Positions 24,358 through 32,109 of a stretch of DNA of 34,996 bases are shown here, piece after piece (within the stretch, counting starts at the first letter, position 1; each line of letters starts with the position of its first letter). The stretch is from JAXGYX01 sp964487355. Its GTDB lineage: Bacteria > Bacillota > Clostridia > Saccharofermentanales > Fastidiosipilaceae. The stretch lies in assembly GCA_964487355.1 (NCBI GenBank), contig CAZAPS010000016.1, positions 1 through 34,996 of the forward strand, given 5' to 3'. Under the pieces are notes generated by a model that ran no database searches, was not told the DNA's origin, and was given only the letters and a program-made list of their open reading frames with translations. Both the position numbers and the translations under genes were made by a program.

Positions 24358-25498
24358 CCCCTTCCCGCGGCGCAAACAGCAGTTTGATCTGAGGTTGTCC
24401 GTCCGCTCCACTTTCCACAGCGCAGATCTCATCCACCTTGCGCCGTCCGCCGGAAACGCGTGAGATATGCACCATGATGTCAATGACCGAGGCCAAAGTT
24501 TGGCGGACCGCTTCCAATGGCATGGTGGATCCGTCCAGCACCAAGTTGCTGAGTCCGACGATCATGTCGCGGCATGAATTTCCGTGCCCGGTACAAAGCG
24601 AGCCGGGATGTCCGGTGTTCATGGCGTGGATCAGATCGGCCGCCTCGCGTCCACGCACCTCGCCGACGATTATGCGATCAGGTCGCATGCGCAGGGAGGC
24701 GCGGATCAGCTGACTGATTGTGATCTCCCCCTCGCCATCAGGTCCGGGCAGTCTGGCTTCGAGGCGGACCAGATTTGGCTGATTGACCAGCTGGAGCTCG
24801 GCGGAGTCCTCAATCGTCACAATCCGTTCGTGGTCGGGGATGAATGATGACAGCACATTCAGCAAAGTTGTTTTACCAGTACCGGTGCCGCCGCAGATAA
24901 AAACACTGCGCCGCTCGCGAACCTGATGTTGTAAAAATTTTAAGGAATCGGTGGTTAGAAAACCGGTCTCGACCAAAGCTTCCGGAGTGTGTCGCACGCC
25001 GGTAAATTTACGCAATGTCAGCACAGGTCCATCCGGCGCCACCGGAGGGATGGCGGCGTTGGCGCGCGAACCGTCCTTTAACCGGGCGTCGGCGATCGGG
25101 TTGTGAAGGCTCAATGGACGGTTTAGTCTTGAGAACAGCGTCGACACCACATCGAATAAATGCCGCATGCTATCAAAAACGATTTCCGTTTGACCGATCA
25201 CACCGTCTTTTTCATAAAACACATGATTTGGGCCGTTGACCATTATTTCGGTGACCGTGGGATCATCCAACAAAGGTTGTAGAATATCCAATCCACGAGT
25301 GCGATTGTAAATTTCACGAATCAAACGTAACCGTTCCGGTTGGGTGGTTCCGGAACCAAACAGCTTGCGAGTCACGATATTGGACAGTTCCTGATGGAAC
25401 CGCTGATCATCCAAATCGGAAAATCCGACGGCCTCTTTGATCACGTCGTCATAAAACGATGATTGGGGAGCCCGATCATCGGAGAATCGCATTGCCAT
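24332..25498 (-). CDS. CpaF/TadA-type secretion ATPase
   Basis: A 388-residue hexameric ATPase powering Flp/Tad pilus assembly. The N-terminal domain contains ILQPLLDDPTVTEIMVNGP (about 72-90). The motor domain has Walker A GGTGTGKTT (203-211), Walker B-like RIIVGEVRG (275-283), and the histidine-box region MNTGHPGSLCTGHGNS (293-308). Size is typical for clostridial CpaF. Start supported by AAAGGAG at about 25504-25510. It overlaps the upstream 201-residue ORF by 23 bases and the downstream TadBC gene by 26, so all three are cotranslated. Confidence 0.94.
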   Translation of the reverse strand: MAMRFSDDRAPQSSFYDDVIKEAVGFSDLDDQRFHQELSNIVTRKLFGSGTTQPERLRLIREIYNRTRGLDILQPLLDDPTVTEIMVNGPNHVFYEKDGVIGQTEIVFDSMRHLFDVVSTLFSRLNRPLSLHNPIADARLKDGSRANAAIPPVAPDGPVLTLRKFTGVRHTPEALVETGFLTTDSLKFLQHQVRERRSVFICGGTGTGKTTLLNVLSSFIPDHERIVTIEDSAELQLVNQPNLVRLEARLPGPDGEGEITISQLIRASLRMRPDRIIVGEVRGREAADLIHAMNTGHPGSLCTGHGNSCRDMIVGLSNLVLDGSTMPLEAVRQTLASVIDIMVHISRVSGGRRKVDEICAVESGADGQPQIKLLFAPREGDGELVSLV

Positions 25499-26081
25499 TG
25501 ACGCTCCTTTCTTTGATGAAGGGGGCGCCGATCAGTGCTTTTCTGACAGTGGCGTCGCGCTTCATTCCATCGAACATATTTTGTGGCATATTGTCGGCGG
25601 AAGCTGTGAATAGAGTGGCGCGGTCAGTAAATGGCAGAGCTTCGCGGATAACCGATTTATGAACGGTCCGGCAGCAGATCAAAAAAACTGTAGGCTCAAC
25701 GCTGGATTTAACCAGAGAGAAGACAAGGGTGAATAGCTGGCGCCAGGCATAAGGTGGAAATCGTTCGGGAGAATCCGACCGAAATAAAGCCGGAAAGGTA
25801 AATTCTCCGCACCCGGTCCTGGTCAGGTATGGCAACAATTCTTTTGGCTCGAGTTCATTTAATTGGACTCGAAACAATAGAGAGGACAGATCTTTTCCGG
25901 GTATTGAGTTTTGAAAACTGATTTTGCTTTTCCACTCGTTTCCGGATAAGGATAATAAGATTAGACGGTAGCCCGCATAGTGGTACTCTTTACGCATCCG
26001 GTTCCACTCTTTCGCGACCGCGGGTCGCATCGTGTCAATCAACAGCATCGAAAAAATATTCTTATCGGAATTCCTTTTCAT
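25476..26081 (-). CDS. unknown protein at the TadZ/CpaE position of the Tad operon
   Basis: A 201-residue soluble protein, first gene of the operon, preceded by GGGAG and overlapping cpaF by 23 bases. I do not recognise a family. The arrangement of hydrophobic strands (YRLILLSL, PTVFLICCR) and an LxSLLF…ELLPYL region are loosely reminiscent of the C-terminal part of MinD/CpaE proteins, and CpaE/TadZ is the usual neighbour upstream of cpaF. However, there is no P-loop, and no in-frame extension that would supply one. It may be a divergent, ATPase-less localisation factor, or something unrelated. Role assignment rests on context only. Confidence 0.7.
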   Translation of the reverse strand: MKRNSDKNIFSMLLIDTMRPAVAKEWNRMRKEYHYAGYRLILLSLSGNEWKSKISFQNSIPGKDLSSLLFRVQLNELEPKELLPYLTRTGCGEFTFPALFRSDSPERFPPYAWRQLFTLVFSLVKSSVEPTVFLICCRTVHKSVIREALPFTDRATLFTASADNMPQNMFDGMKRDATVRKALIGAPFIKERSVNGNAILR

Positions 26082-26159
26082 AATGTCTCCCTTCTATGAC
26101 CGCTGTGGCTTAACTGCCAGTTTAAAACTCCATGATTGTTTTAATGGTGGAAAATTTGA

Positions 26160-26199
26160 ACAAACATAGACAAAATTCGACAAAACCGGACAAAAAACT
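26160..26199 (-). promoter_or_regulatory. four tandem 10-bp units resembling Spo0A boxes
   Basis: On the plus strand ACAAA recurs with an exact 10-bp period at 26160, 26170, 26180 and 26190. On the minus strand the units read TTTTGTC followed by three variable bases, and one contains a perfect 0A box TGTCGAA (26182-26176). Tandem 0A boxes 10 bp apart are the known Spo0A dimer arrangement. The array lies 79-118 bases upstream of the Tad operon start. It abuts a weak -35-like TTGTTC (26163-26158), which has a possible AACAAT -10 17 nt later. Confidence 0.6.
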
Positions 26200-26240
26200 C
26201 AACCACTCCTGAGATTGGATGAAATGGTCCGCATGAAGAG

Positions 26241-26269
26241 TTGTGGGCGCTGTACAAGTTAAATATCAT
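26241..26269 (+). promoter_or_regulatory. candidate metK promoter
   Basis: TTGTGG (26241-26246), a 17-nt spacer and TATCAT (26264-26269), placing the start about 55 bases before the riboswitch. Moderate match only. Confidence 0.45.
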
Positions 26270-26330
26270 ATGCTATGGTGATAGTGTCGGCTTTTGGGTT
26301 TATACCTCGAGCCGGACATCAATTGAATAT

Positions 26331-26428
26331 CTTATCAAGAGAGGCGGAGGGAACTGGCCCGACGAAGCCCGGCAACCGGCAAGATCGCAACGGTGCCAAA
26401 TCCAGCAGGTGAGCCCTGGGAGATGAGG
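26331..26428 (+). promoter_or_regulatory. SAM-I (S-box) riboswitch aptamer
   Basis: The conserved S-box core is present: CTTATCAAGAGAGGCGGAGG, then GGCCCGACGAAGCCCGGCAA, then GGTGCCAAATCCAGCA, and a closing AGATGAG. P1 pairs CTTATC (26331-26336) with GATGAG (26422-26427). The element binds S-adenosylmethionine and controls the downstream SAM synthetase by feedback, which fits its position exactly. Confidence 0.96.
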
Positions 26429-26444
26429 TTGTTAGCGTATCTTT

Positions 26445-26474
26445 GCCTCCGGATTACCGCCGGCGGCATTTTTT
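26445..26474 (+). terminator. regulated terminator of the metK riboswitch
   Basis: GCCTCCGG (26445-26452) pairs with CCGGCGGC (26460-26467) with one mismatch, then TTTTTT. The CCTC in its 5' arm can instead pair with GAGG (26425-26428) at the 3' side of P1, giving the expected antiterminator switch. Confidence 0.88.
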
Positions 26475-26488
26475 ATGGAGGAAAACAT

Positions 26489-27712
26489 ATGTCAAATCAG
26501 AAAATTCAATTGCCAAAAGGCCATTACTTATTTTCTTCCGAATCAGTGACGGAAGGACATCCGGATAAAATTTGCGACCAAATCTCAGACGCGGTTTTGG
26601 ATTCCATTCTAGCCGATGATCCCAACGCGCGTGTCGCCTGTGAAACCATCGCGACGACCGGAATGGTTTTGGTCATGGGCGAGATCAGCACGACCTGTTA
26701 TGTGGATGTCCCGGGTATCGCGCGCCAGGTGCTGCGGGGTATCGGTTACGATAAGCAAGCCAACTGTGGATTTGACGCCGATGCGTGCGCGGTGCTCACG
26801 ATGATTGACGAGCAGTCGGCCGATATCAATCTTGGCGTGTCGAACGCGTTGGAGACACGTGATCAAGACAATGAGACCAGCACCGGGGCTGGCGATCAAG
26901 GGATGATGTTTGGTTACGCGTGTGATGAGACGGATGAGAAAATGCCTCTGAGCATCTCGATCGCCCATAAGCTTTGCAAACGGCTGACGGATGTACGTAA
27001 AAGCGGTGATCTTCCGTTGCTCAGGCCGGATGGCAAGTCGCAAGTGACAGTGGAATATGATGAGAATGATCAGGTGGTCAGAATCCACAGTGTGGTCGTC
27101 TCGGTTCAGCACCACGAGGATTATGATCAGGCGCAATTGCGTGAGGATATTATCCGTGAGGTCATCAGACCGATCGTGCCGGCCGGATATCTTGATGTCG
27201 ACACGCAGTTTTACGTCAATCCCACGGGCAGATTTGTGATTGGTGGGCCGATGGGCGATTCAGGTTTGACCGGACGTAAAATCATTGTTGACACATATGG
27301 CGGGCGTGCCGGTCATGGTGGTGGCTGTTTTTCGGGTAAGGATCCCACAAAGGTGGATCGCTCTGCCTCGTACATGGCGCGCTATATGGCGAAAAACATT
27401 GTGGCGGCAGGATTGGCTCGACGAGTCGAGATTCAGCTCGCCTATTCAATCGGTGTCGCATATCCTTTGTCGATCATGGTCGATTCTAAAGGAACCGGCA
27501 CCGTGTCTGACGATATTTTGGTTCAAGCCATTCAATCGATTTTTGATCTGACTCCCGATGGGATTATTTCACAGCTGGATCTGCGCCGGCCGATTTATCG
27601 CCAGACCTCGGCCTATGGTCATTTCGGCAGATATGATTTGGACCTGCCTTGGGAAAAACTGGATCGTACCGAAGAACTGCGCACGGTCTGTGCTCAATTG
27701 CAGGCTGAATGA
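26489..27712 (+). CDS. metK: S-adenosylmethionine synthetase
   Basis: A 407-residue cytoplasmic enzyme making SAM from methionine and ATP. Signature blocks are TEGHPDKICDQISDAVLD, GAGDQGMMFGYA, and the P-loop-like GGCFSGKDPTKVDRSASYMARY. Length is normal. The start at 26489 follows GGAGG (26478-26482) just after the riboswitch terminator; the longer frame that runs through the riboswitch was rejected. The comF gene overlaps its last 4 bases. Confidence 0.98.
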   Translation: MSNQKIQLPKGHYLFSSESVTEGHPDKICDQISDAVLDSILADDPNARVACETIATTGMVLVMGEISTTCYVDVPGIARQVLRGIGYDKQANCGFDADACAVLTMIDEQSADINLGVSNALETRDQDNETSTGAGDQGMMFGYACDETDEKMPLSISIAHKLCKRLTDVRKSGDLPLLRPDGKSQVTVEYDENDQVVRIHSVVVSVQHHEDYDQAQLREDIIREVIRPIVPAGYLDVDTQFYVNPTGRFVIGGPMGDSGLTGRKIIVDTYGGRAGHGGGCFSGKDPTKVDRSASYMARYMAKNIVAAGLARRVEIQLAYSIGVAYPLSIMVDSKGTGTVSDDILVQAIQSIFDLTPDGIISQLDLRRPIYRQTSAYGHFGRYDLDLPWEKLDRTEELRTVCAQLQAE

Positions 27713-28473
27713 ACTTTCGCGCACCGATAAAGACAAGGACGTGGTTCGCAGAGAGCCACGTCTATGTTCGACGGACGCTGAATCGATATTTGTTTCCTCG
27801 TTCGTGCGCGGTTTGCTCTCGATTGATCGATGAATCCAAATTGCCGCGACTTGGGGATGGTATTTGTGGCCAATGTCTGGCCCAACTACCCTTGCGTGAC
27901 ACGTCTCAGGCTGTCTTTCCGGTGTTGAGTGAAACAGGGCAAACCATTTCAGAGTTTGACTCAAGTCGGCAGCTGTTTTTGGCGACCTCCGTCTGTCATT
28001 ACCTGCCACCGGTTCCGACTTTGATGGCGAGATTGAAATTTCATGACGCGCTCTACCTGGCGAATCCATTGGGTGAGTTAATGGCTTACGCCGCGCGCCG
28101 CGCTTTTCCGGAATATGACCCTCAACTTCTTGTCTCTGTGCCTTTGCACCCGACCCGGGAGAGAGAACGAGGTTATAATCAGGCGGTGGAATTGGCGAAG
28201 GTGATGTCGCGCGCGCTGGGTATCCCGCACGAAGTGGATGTCGCCTATCGAATTAAAAACACTGTCCGTCAAACTGAGCTGGACGACGAATCCGCGCGAC
28301 AATTCAATCTGAATGGCGCATTCGCGGTATTCCCGGAATTGGTCCGCGCCAAACGGATCTTGTTGATCGACGATGTGTTGACCAGTGGAGCGACCACTTT
28401 CACATTGGCGAGACAATTGATGAAATCGGGAGCGATTGATGTGCGCTCGGTTGTCTTCGCATCGGGCAGGTAG
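27709..28473 (+). CDS. comF: ComF-family phosphoribosyltransferase-like protein
   Basis: A 254-residue protein. The N terminus has two zinc-binding cysteine pairs (CAVC about residue 33, and CGQC about 53) forming the ComF zinc ribbon. The C-terminal phosphoribosyltransferase-type domain has VPLHPTRERERGYNQAVELA and the PRPP loop ILLIDDVLTSGATT (about 216-229). In competent bacteria ComFC helps import or process transforming DNA. The ATGA overlap with metK implies coupled translation and control by the S-box riboswitch. ComFA helicase is not in the window. Confidence 0.9.
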   Translation: MNFRAPIKTRTWFAESHVYVRRTLNRYLFPRSCAVCSRLIDESKLPRLGDGICGQCLAQLPLRDTSQAVFPVLSETGQTISEFDSSRQLFLATSVCHYLPPVPTLMARLKFHDALYLANPLGELMAYAARRAFPEYDPQLLVSVPLHPTRERERGYNQAVELAKVMSRALGIPHEVDVAYRIKNTVRQTELDDESARQFNLNGAFAVFPELVRAKRILLIDDVLTSGATTFTLARQLMKSGAIDVRSVVFASGR

Positions 28474-28493
28474 TGCATCAATTGTTGGGGATG

Positions 28494-28502
28494 TGATATA
28501 AT
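28494..28502 (+). promoter_or_regulatory. extended -10 promoter for the 6S-like RNA
   Basis: TGaTATAAT is a perfect extended -10; no -35 of note is present, as is common for extended -10 promoters. The predicted start near 28509 is two bases before the closing stem of the RNA. Confidence 0.7.
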
Positions 28503-28508
28503 AAAACC

Positions 28509-28685
28509 AGCCTGAAATGTTGCCGCTTCTCAATTTTGAACCTTCATGACTTAATAGGGAGTTCGGGTCGGGGGAATAATATCAAGCCGGGGCTTAGGCC
28601 ACCGGACGATAGAAGACAACCGCAGAACACCCACCTGACTAACAAGTTGGGTGTCAAAAGGGAAGTGCTTCATCTCAGGTTATTT
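28509..28685 (+). ncRNA. ssrS: probable 6S RNA
   Basis: About 175 nt with the architecture of 6S RNA, which binds the housekeeping RNA polymerase holoenzyme as a promoter mimic. The closing stem pairs CCTGAAATG (28511-28519) with CATCTCAGG (28671-28679), one mismatch. It continues as GC/GC and CTTCTC (28526-28531) with GGGAAG (28660-28665). A large central bubble follows; its 3' side holds the hairpin ACACCCA/TGGGTGT (28627-28633, 28648-28654), and the apical arm is CCGG-GGC…GCC-CCGG (28587-28605). The 5' CTGAAATGTT and 3' CATCTCAGG parallel the Escherichia coli 6S ends. A U-rich stretch follows. It has its own promoter and lies between comF and cysS. It is not a T-box: the GGGTGGNACCGCG element is missing. 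Confidence 0.75.
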
Positions 28686-28714
28686 TATGCTTATTTTGAA
28701 GGAAGATCTATTTT

Positions 28715-30136
28715 ATGATGAAGATTTATAATACGATGACACATAATAAGGAAGAGTTTATTCCGCTTGAACCGGGTAAAGTGAAGATCTACGCATGCGG
28801 TCCAACGGTCTATAATTACTTCCATCTGGGCAACGCCAGACCGTTTATCACCTTTGACACGTTGCGCCGTTTTTTTGAATATATCGACTATGAAGTCGTT
28901 TTCATACAAAATTTCACCGACATCGATGATAAAATGATCCAACGCGCCGCGACGGATAATATCACTGTCAAGGAACTTGCGGATCAGTATATTGAAGAGT
29001 ATTTTCACGACGCCGACCGTCTGAATATTAGACGTGCGACCCATCATCCACGTGCGACTGATTCGATGGAATCGATTTTGGATTTAATCCAAAAATTGCT
29101 TGACGGTGGATTCGCTTATGTGACCGACGATGGCATTTATTTTGAGACGGCCAAGTTTGATGAGTATGGCAAACTGTCCCATCATAATCTGGACGATCTG
29201 TTGGCCGGCGCGAGCAACCGTGTCGGCGCCGGTGAGAACAAACGAAGTCCGATGGATTTCGCGATTTGGAAATTCAAGAAGGAAGGCGAACCTGCCTGGC
29301 AAAGTCCTTGGGGTGAAGGACGTCCTGGCTGGCATATTGAATGTTCCGCCATGGTGAGCGAATTCCTGGGAGACACGATTGATATCCATGGTGGAGGGCA
29401 GGACTTGGTTTTCCCTCATCACGAGAATGAAATTGCCCAAAGTGAGTGCGCGAGCGGGCAGACGTTCGCGAACTATTGGATGCACAACGCTTTTGTCAAT
29501 GTCGATCACGAGAAAATGTCGAAATCACTTGGCAACTTCTTCACGGTCCGCGACATCGCCGCGAAATATCCATACAACATCATTCGTTACTTTATGTTGA
29601 CCGCTCATTATCGCAGTCCTATTGATTTTAGTGATGAGATGCTGGATGTCGCGGTCACCAGTATGCATCGGATCGAGACTTGCGTGGACAATCTGACCTT
29701 CGCCGCCGAATCACGAAAAGATCTGGACCTGGCAGATGACTGTGAACTGTGCGACAGTTTGCGCGCGGGAGTGGCCGAGCATCAAAAACAATTCATCGAG
29801 TCAATGAAGGATGATTTGAACACGGCGGACGCCTTAGCGGCGATTTTTGAACTGGTGAGGCTGGCCAACACGGCGGCAGCGGACATGAATGTTCCCTCTG
29901 TGATTTTAACTGAGGCGAAAGCGATGATTTTGGAACTTTGCGAAGTTCTCGGTTTGGTTGTGAAAACCGTTGATCCACATCAGGTTCCCGACGATGTGAT
30001 GCGCATGGTGAATGAACGAATCGAAGCGAAAGATCAAAAAAATTACGCCCTTGCCGACGAACTTCGAGCAGAGATCGAGAAAAAGGGATTCAAGGTGGAA
30101 GACACACCGGAAGGACCGAAAGTTTTACCCATATGA
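28715..30136 (+). CDS. cysS: cysteinyl-tRNA synthetase
   Basis: A 473-residue class I aminoacyl-tRNA synthetase. It has YFHLGNARPF as the HIGH motif, EKMSKSLGNFF as KMSKS, and zinc ligands Cys28 (YACGPTVYNY), the cysteine of GWHIECSAM, and the HHENE cluster. Length is normal for bacterial CysRS. AAGGA at 28699-28704 precedes two adjacent ATGs (28715, 28718); either could be used. It begins the conserved Firmicutes order cysS-mrnC-rlmB-sigH and overlaps mrnC by 4 bases. Confidence 0.98.
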   Translation: MMKIYNTMTHNKEEFIPLEPGKVKIYACGPTVYNYFHLGNARPFITFDTLRRFFEYIDYEVVFIQNFTDIDDKMIQRAATDNITVKELADQYIEEYFHDADRLNIRRATHHPRATDSMESILDLIQKLLDGGFAYVTDDGIYFETAKFDEYGKLSHHNLDDLLAGASNRVGAGENKRSPMDFAIWKFKKEGEPAWQSPWGEGRPGWHIECSAMVSEFLGDTIDIHGGGQDLVFPHHENEIAQSECASGQTFANYWMHNAFVNVDHEKMSKSLGNFFTVRDIAAKYPYNIIRYFMLTAHYRSPIDFSDEMLDVAVTSMHRIETCVDNLTFAAESRKDLDLADDCELCDSLRAGVAEHQKQFIESMKDDLNTADALAAIFELVRLANTAAADMNVPSVILTEAKAMILELCEVLGLVVKTVDPHQVPDDVMRMVNERIEAKDQKNYALADELRAEIEKKGFKVEDTPEGPKVLPI

Positions 30137-30564
30137 ACTCTTTAAGGGACTTGTTTCTCTATAATGGCGACATCCGCGATGTTCCCGTGTCGGCGCTTGC
30201 GTATATTGGTGACGCGGTATATGAGCTGTATGTGCGTACCCATGTGTTAAACCAAATAAAAGCAGGCTCAGGAAAGTTGCATCGCTTGAGTGTTCATTTT
30301 GTACAAGCGAGTTTTCAAGCTCGAGCGCTTGTTAAAATTACGGACGAGTTGACGGAAGAAGAGCGGGCAATTTTCAAAAGAGGGCGCAACAGCGATCCGG
30401 GCTCGATAGCGAAGCATGCGGATCCCTTGGAATACAGGTTGGCGACCGGTCTGGAAACTTTGATCGGTTGGCTTTTTTTATTGGAACGATTCGCCCGATT
30501 GGAAAAATTGATGAATTTGATCGTGCGAGACGATCAAGAGCAACCTCGATTGGAGTGCAAATGA
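30133..30564 (+). CDS. mrnC: Mini-ribonuclease 3
   Basis: A 143-residue RNase III-like domain without a double-stranded-RNA-binding domain, the hallmark of Mini-III, which trims the ends of 23S rRNA precursor in Firmicutes. Motifs are ALAYIGDAVYELYVR, with the essential acidic residue Asp27, KRGRNS, and EYRLATGLETLIGWLFL. It overlaps both cysS and rlmB by 4 bases (ATGA), indicating coupled translation. Confidence 0.96.
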   Translation: MNSLRDLFLYNGDIRDVPVSALAYIGDAVYELYVRTHVLNQIKAGSGKLHRLSVHFVQASFQARALVKITDELTEEERAIFKRGRNSDPGSIAKHADPLEYRLATGLETLIGWLFLLERFARLEKLMNLIVRDDQEQPRLECK

Positions 30565-31472
30565 AAGATTCGAACACAAGGGGTGGGCGTGGAGGTCAAC
30601 ATCAAGGCAGACGCGGTAATTACAAAAAACGCCGTTCTTATTCTGACCGTCCGGCTCGGCGTGAACGCACTGCCTATAAAAGCCCAACGGCCGATAATGA
30701 CCGCCCGGAAGAGCTAAGAGAAGATCGTTTGGAAGGGCGCAATCCGGTGCGTGAAGCGTTGAAAGCCGGTCGAACCATCGAAAAAGCTTGGGTGTTAAAA
30801 CCTGCCTCCGGCAGTTATGATCGCCCACTGTATGAGTTGATCACGGATATCCGCAAGCAGGGGGGAGTGATCAACGAGGTGAACGCGGACACGATGTCCA
30901 GGATTTCACAGACATTCGGTCACCAAGGGATCATTGTTCAAACCGCGGTGCACACTTATGTGGAATTAAACGAACTCTTGGCGATGGCGGGAGAAAGTGG
31001 AGAACCACCTTTTTTTCTCGTGTTGGATAAAATTCAGGATGCGTACAATTTGGGCTCCATCCTCCGTGTGGCGGATGCCAGCGGAGCGCACGGTGTGATT
31101 TTCCCAAAACGTCGGTCGGTCGGTTTGAGCGCGTTGGTCGCGAAGGCTTCCGCGGGGGCGATTGAGCATGTCCCCTGCTGTAGGGTGAACAACCTCGCTC
31201 AGGCGCTCGAAACGATGAAAAAGGCGGGAATTTGGATCGCGGGCACAGATGCCGCCGGACGGGACGTGTATACAGAATCGGACCTTAGCGGACCGCTGGC
31301 GGTGGTGATCGGCAGTGAGGGTCAGGGATTGAGTCCGGCCACCGCGGGACATTGCGATTTTCTGCTTTCCATTCCGATGCGTGGCGCTGTCAACTCACTA
31401 AACGCCGCGGTGGCCGGTGGAGTGATCGCTTTTGAGATCGCCCGCCAACGTCGACTTAAGAATGATGAATGA
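30561..31472 (+). CDS. rlmB: TrmH-family 23S rRNA (guanosine-2'-O-)-methyltransferase
   Basis: A 303-residue SPOUT methyltransferase that 2'-O-methylates a guanosine in 23S rRNA. After a basic, Gly/Arg-rich tail of about 50 residues comes the substrate-binding domain (GRNPVREALKAGRTIEKAWVL). The knotted catalytic domain follows, with LDKIQDAYNLGSILRVADA, VIGSEGQGLSP and IPMRGAVNSLNAAVAGGV. The basic tail is longer than in Escherichia coli RlmB and resembles an RNA-binding extension. TGGAG at 30551-30555 supports ATG 30561; a longer frame from 30468 lies inside mrnC and was rejected. Confidence 0.95.
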   Translation: MKDSNTRGGRGGQHQGRRGNYKKRRSYSDRPARRERTAYKSPTADNDRPEELREDRLEGRNPVREALKAGRTIEKAWVLKPASGSYDRPLYELITDIRKQGGVINEVNADTMSRISQTFGHQGIIVQTAVHTYVELNELLAMAGESGEPPFFLVLDKIQDAYNLGSILRVADASGAHGVIFPKRRSVGLSALVAKASAGAIEHVPCCRVNNLAQALETMKKAGIWIAGTDAAGRDVYTESDLSGPLAVVIGSEGQGLSPATAGHCDFLLSIPMRGAVNSLNAAVAGGVIAFEIARQRRLKNDE

Positions 31473-32088
31473 GCTCAACAGTCAGGAGTTGGTGGAGACG
31501 CTAAGACGCGCGCAAGCCGGAGACGTCGAGGCGATCGAAGCGATCTTAATTTTGCACAAACCGCTTGTTCGAGAGCGGACGGCTCACCTTTATATATTAG
31601 GCGCTGACTATGAGGACACTTTGCAGGAGGGAATGATTGGACTTTATAAGGCGATCTTGACATATGATCCGGTTCGAGGCGCGTCTTTCGCGACCTACGC
31701 TTCCACCTGTGTGCGCAATCATGTGATCGATCAGGTCAAAAAAGCCGGACGAGAAAAAAACAGTCCGCTCAACTTTTCATTTTCGTTGCAACACTTCAAC
31801 GAAAATCAGGACAACGCTGAGCGACCCGGTGAGCTGGAGATCGCTGACGATGAGGCGGATGTGCTGGAGCGTTTGATCGCGCAGGAATTGACCGGAAAAT
31901 TGAGTCTTTTCATCCAGCAAAACGTATCCCCCTTTGAAAGAAAAGTGTTGACTTATTATTTGCGACATTTTTCGAATCAGGAAATCGCGCTGGAGCTGGA
32001 CGTCTCATTGAAATCTGTGGAGAACGCATTGTATCGGGCTCGTCAAAAAATACGGGCATATTGGGTGGACACTCTTGAGGACGGATAA
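31462..32088 (+). CDS. sigH: SigH-like RNA polymerase sigma factor
   Basis: A 208-residue sigma-70-family factor. Region 2 contains DYEDTLQEGMIGLYKAILTYD and FATYASTCVRNHVIDQVKKAGREK. Region 4 contains the helix-turn-helix SNQEIALELDVSLKSVENALYRARQKI. The sequence and its place after rlmB match sigma-H of Bacillus and Clostridium, which controls the transition to stationary phase and sporulation. Region 3 is absent, as in SigH. The start overlaps rlmB by 11 bases (ATG at 31462 or 31465); no strong ribosome binding site is seen, so coupling is likely. It could also be a sigma factor of the same subfamily with another role in a non-sporulating lineage. Confidence 0.85.
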   Translation: MMNELNSQELVETLRRAQAGDVEAIEAILILHKPLVRERTAHLYILGADYEDTLQEGMIGLYKAILTYDPVRGASFATYASTCVRNHVIDQVKKAGREKNSPLNFSFSLQHFNENQDNAERPGELEIADDEADVLERLIAQELTGKLSLFIQQNVSPFERKVLTYYLRHFSNQEIALELDVSLKSVENALYRARQKIRAYWVDTLEDG

Positions 32089-32109
32089 GCTGGCAAGAGG
32101 TTTGATGAA

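Noticed and set aside
24358..24483. A 42-residue N-terminal extension of the TadBC protein
   Set aside because: It lies inside the cpaF gene in another frame, is not hydrophobic or conserved-looking, and the ATG at 24357 begins a normal membrane-protein N terminus.
26393..26488. An upstream in-frame extension of metK
   Set aside because: It would translate through the SAM riboswitch and its terminator; the proper ribosome binding site and MetK N terminus are at 26489.
27569..28069. A 166-codon minus-strand frame across the metK-comF junction
   Set aside because: Overlaps two confident genes and shows no motif or start signal.
28503..28714. T-box leader for cysS
   Set aside because: The T-box sequence and a specifier-stem layout are absent and no terminator precedes the ribosome binding site; the pairing pattern fits 6S RNA instead.
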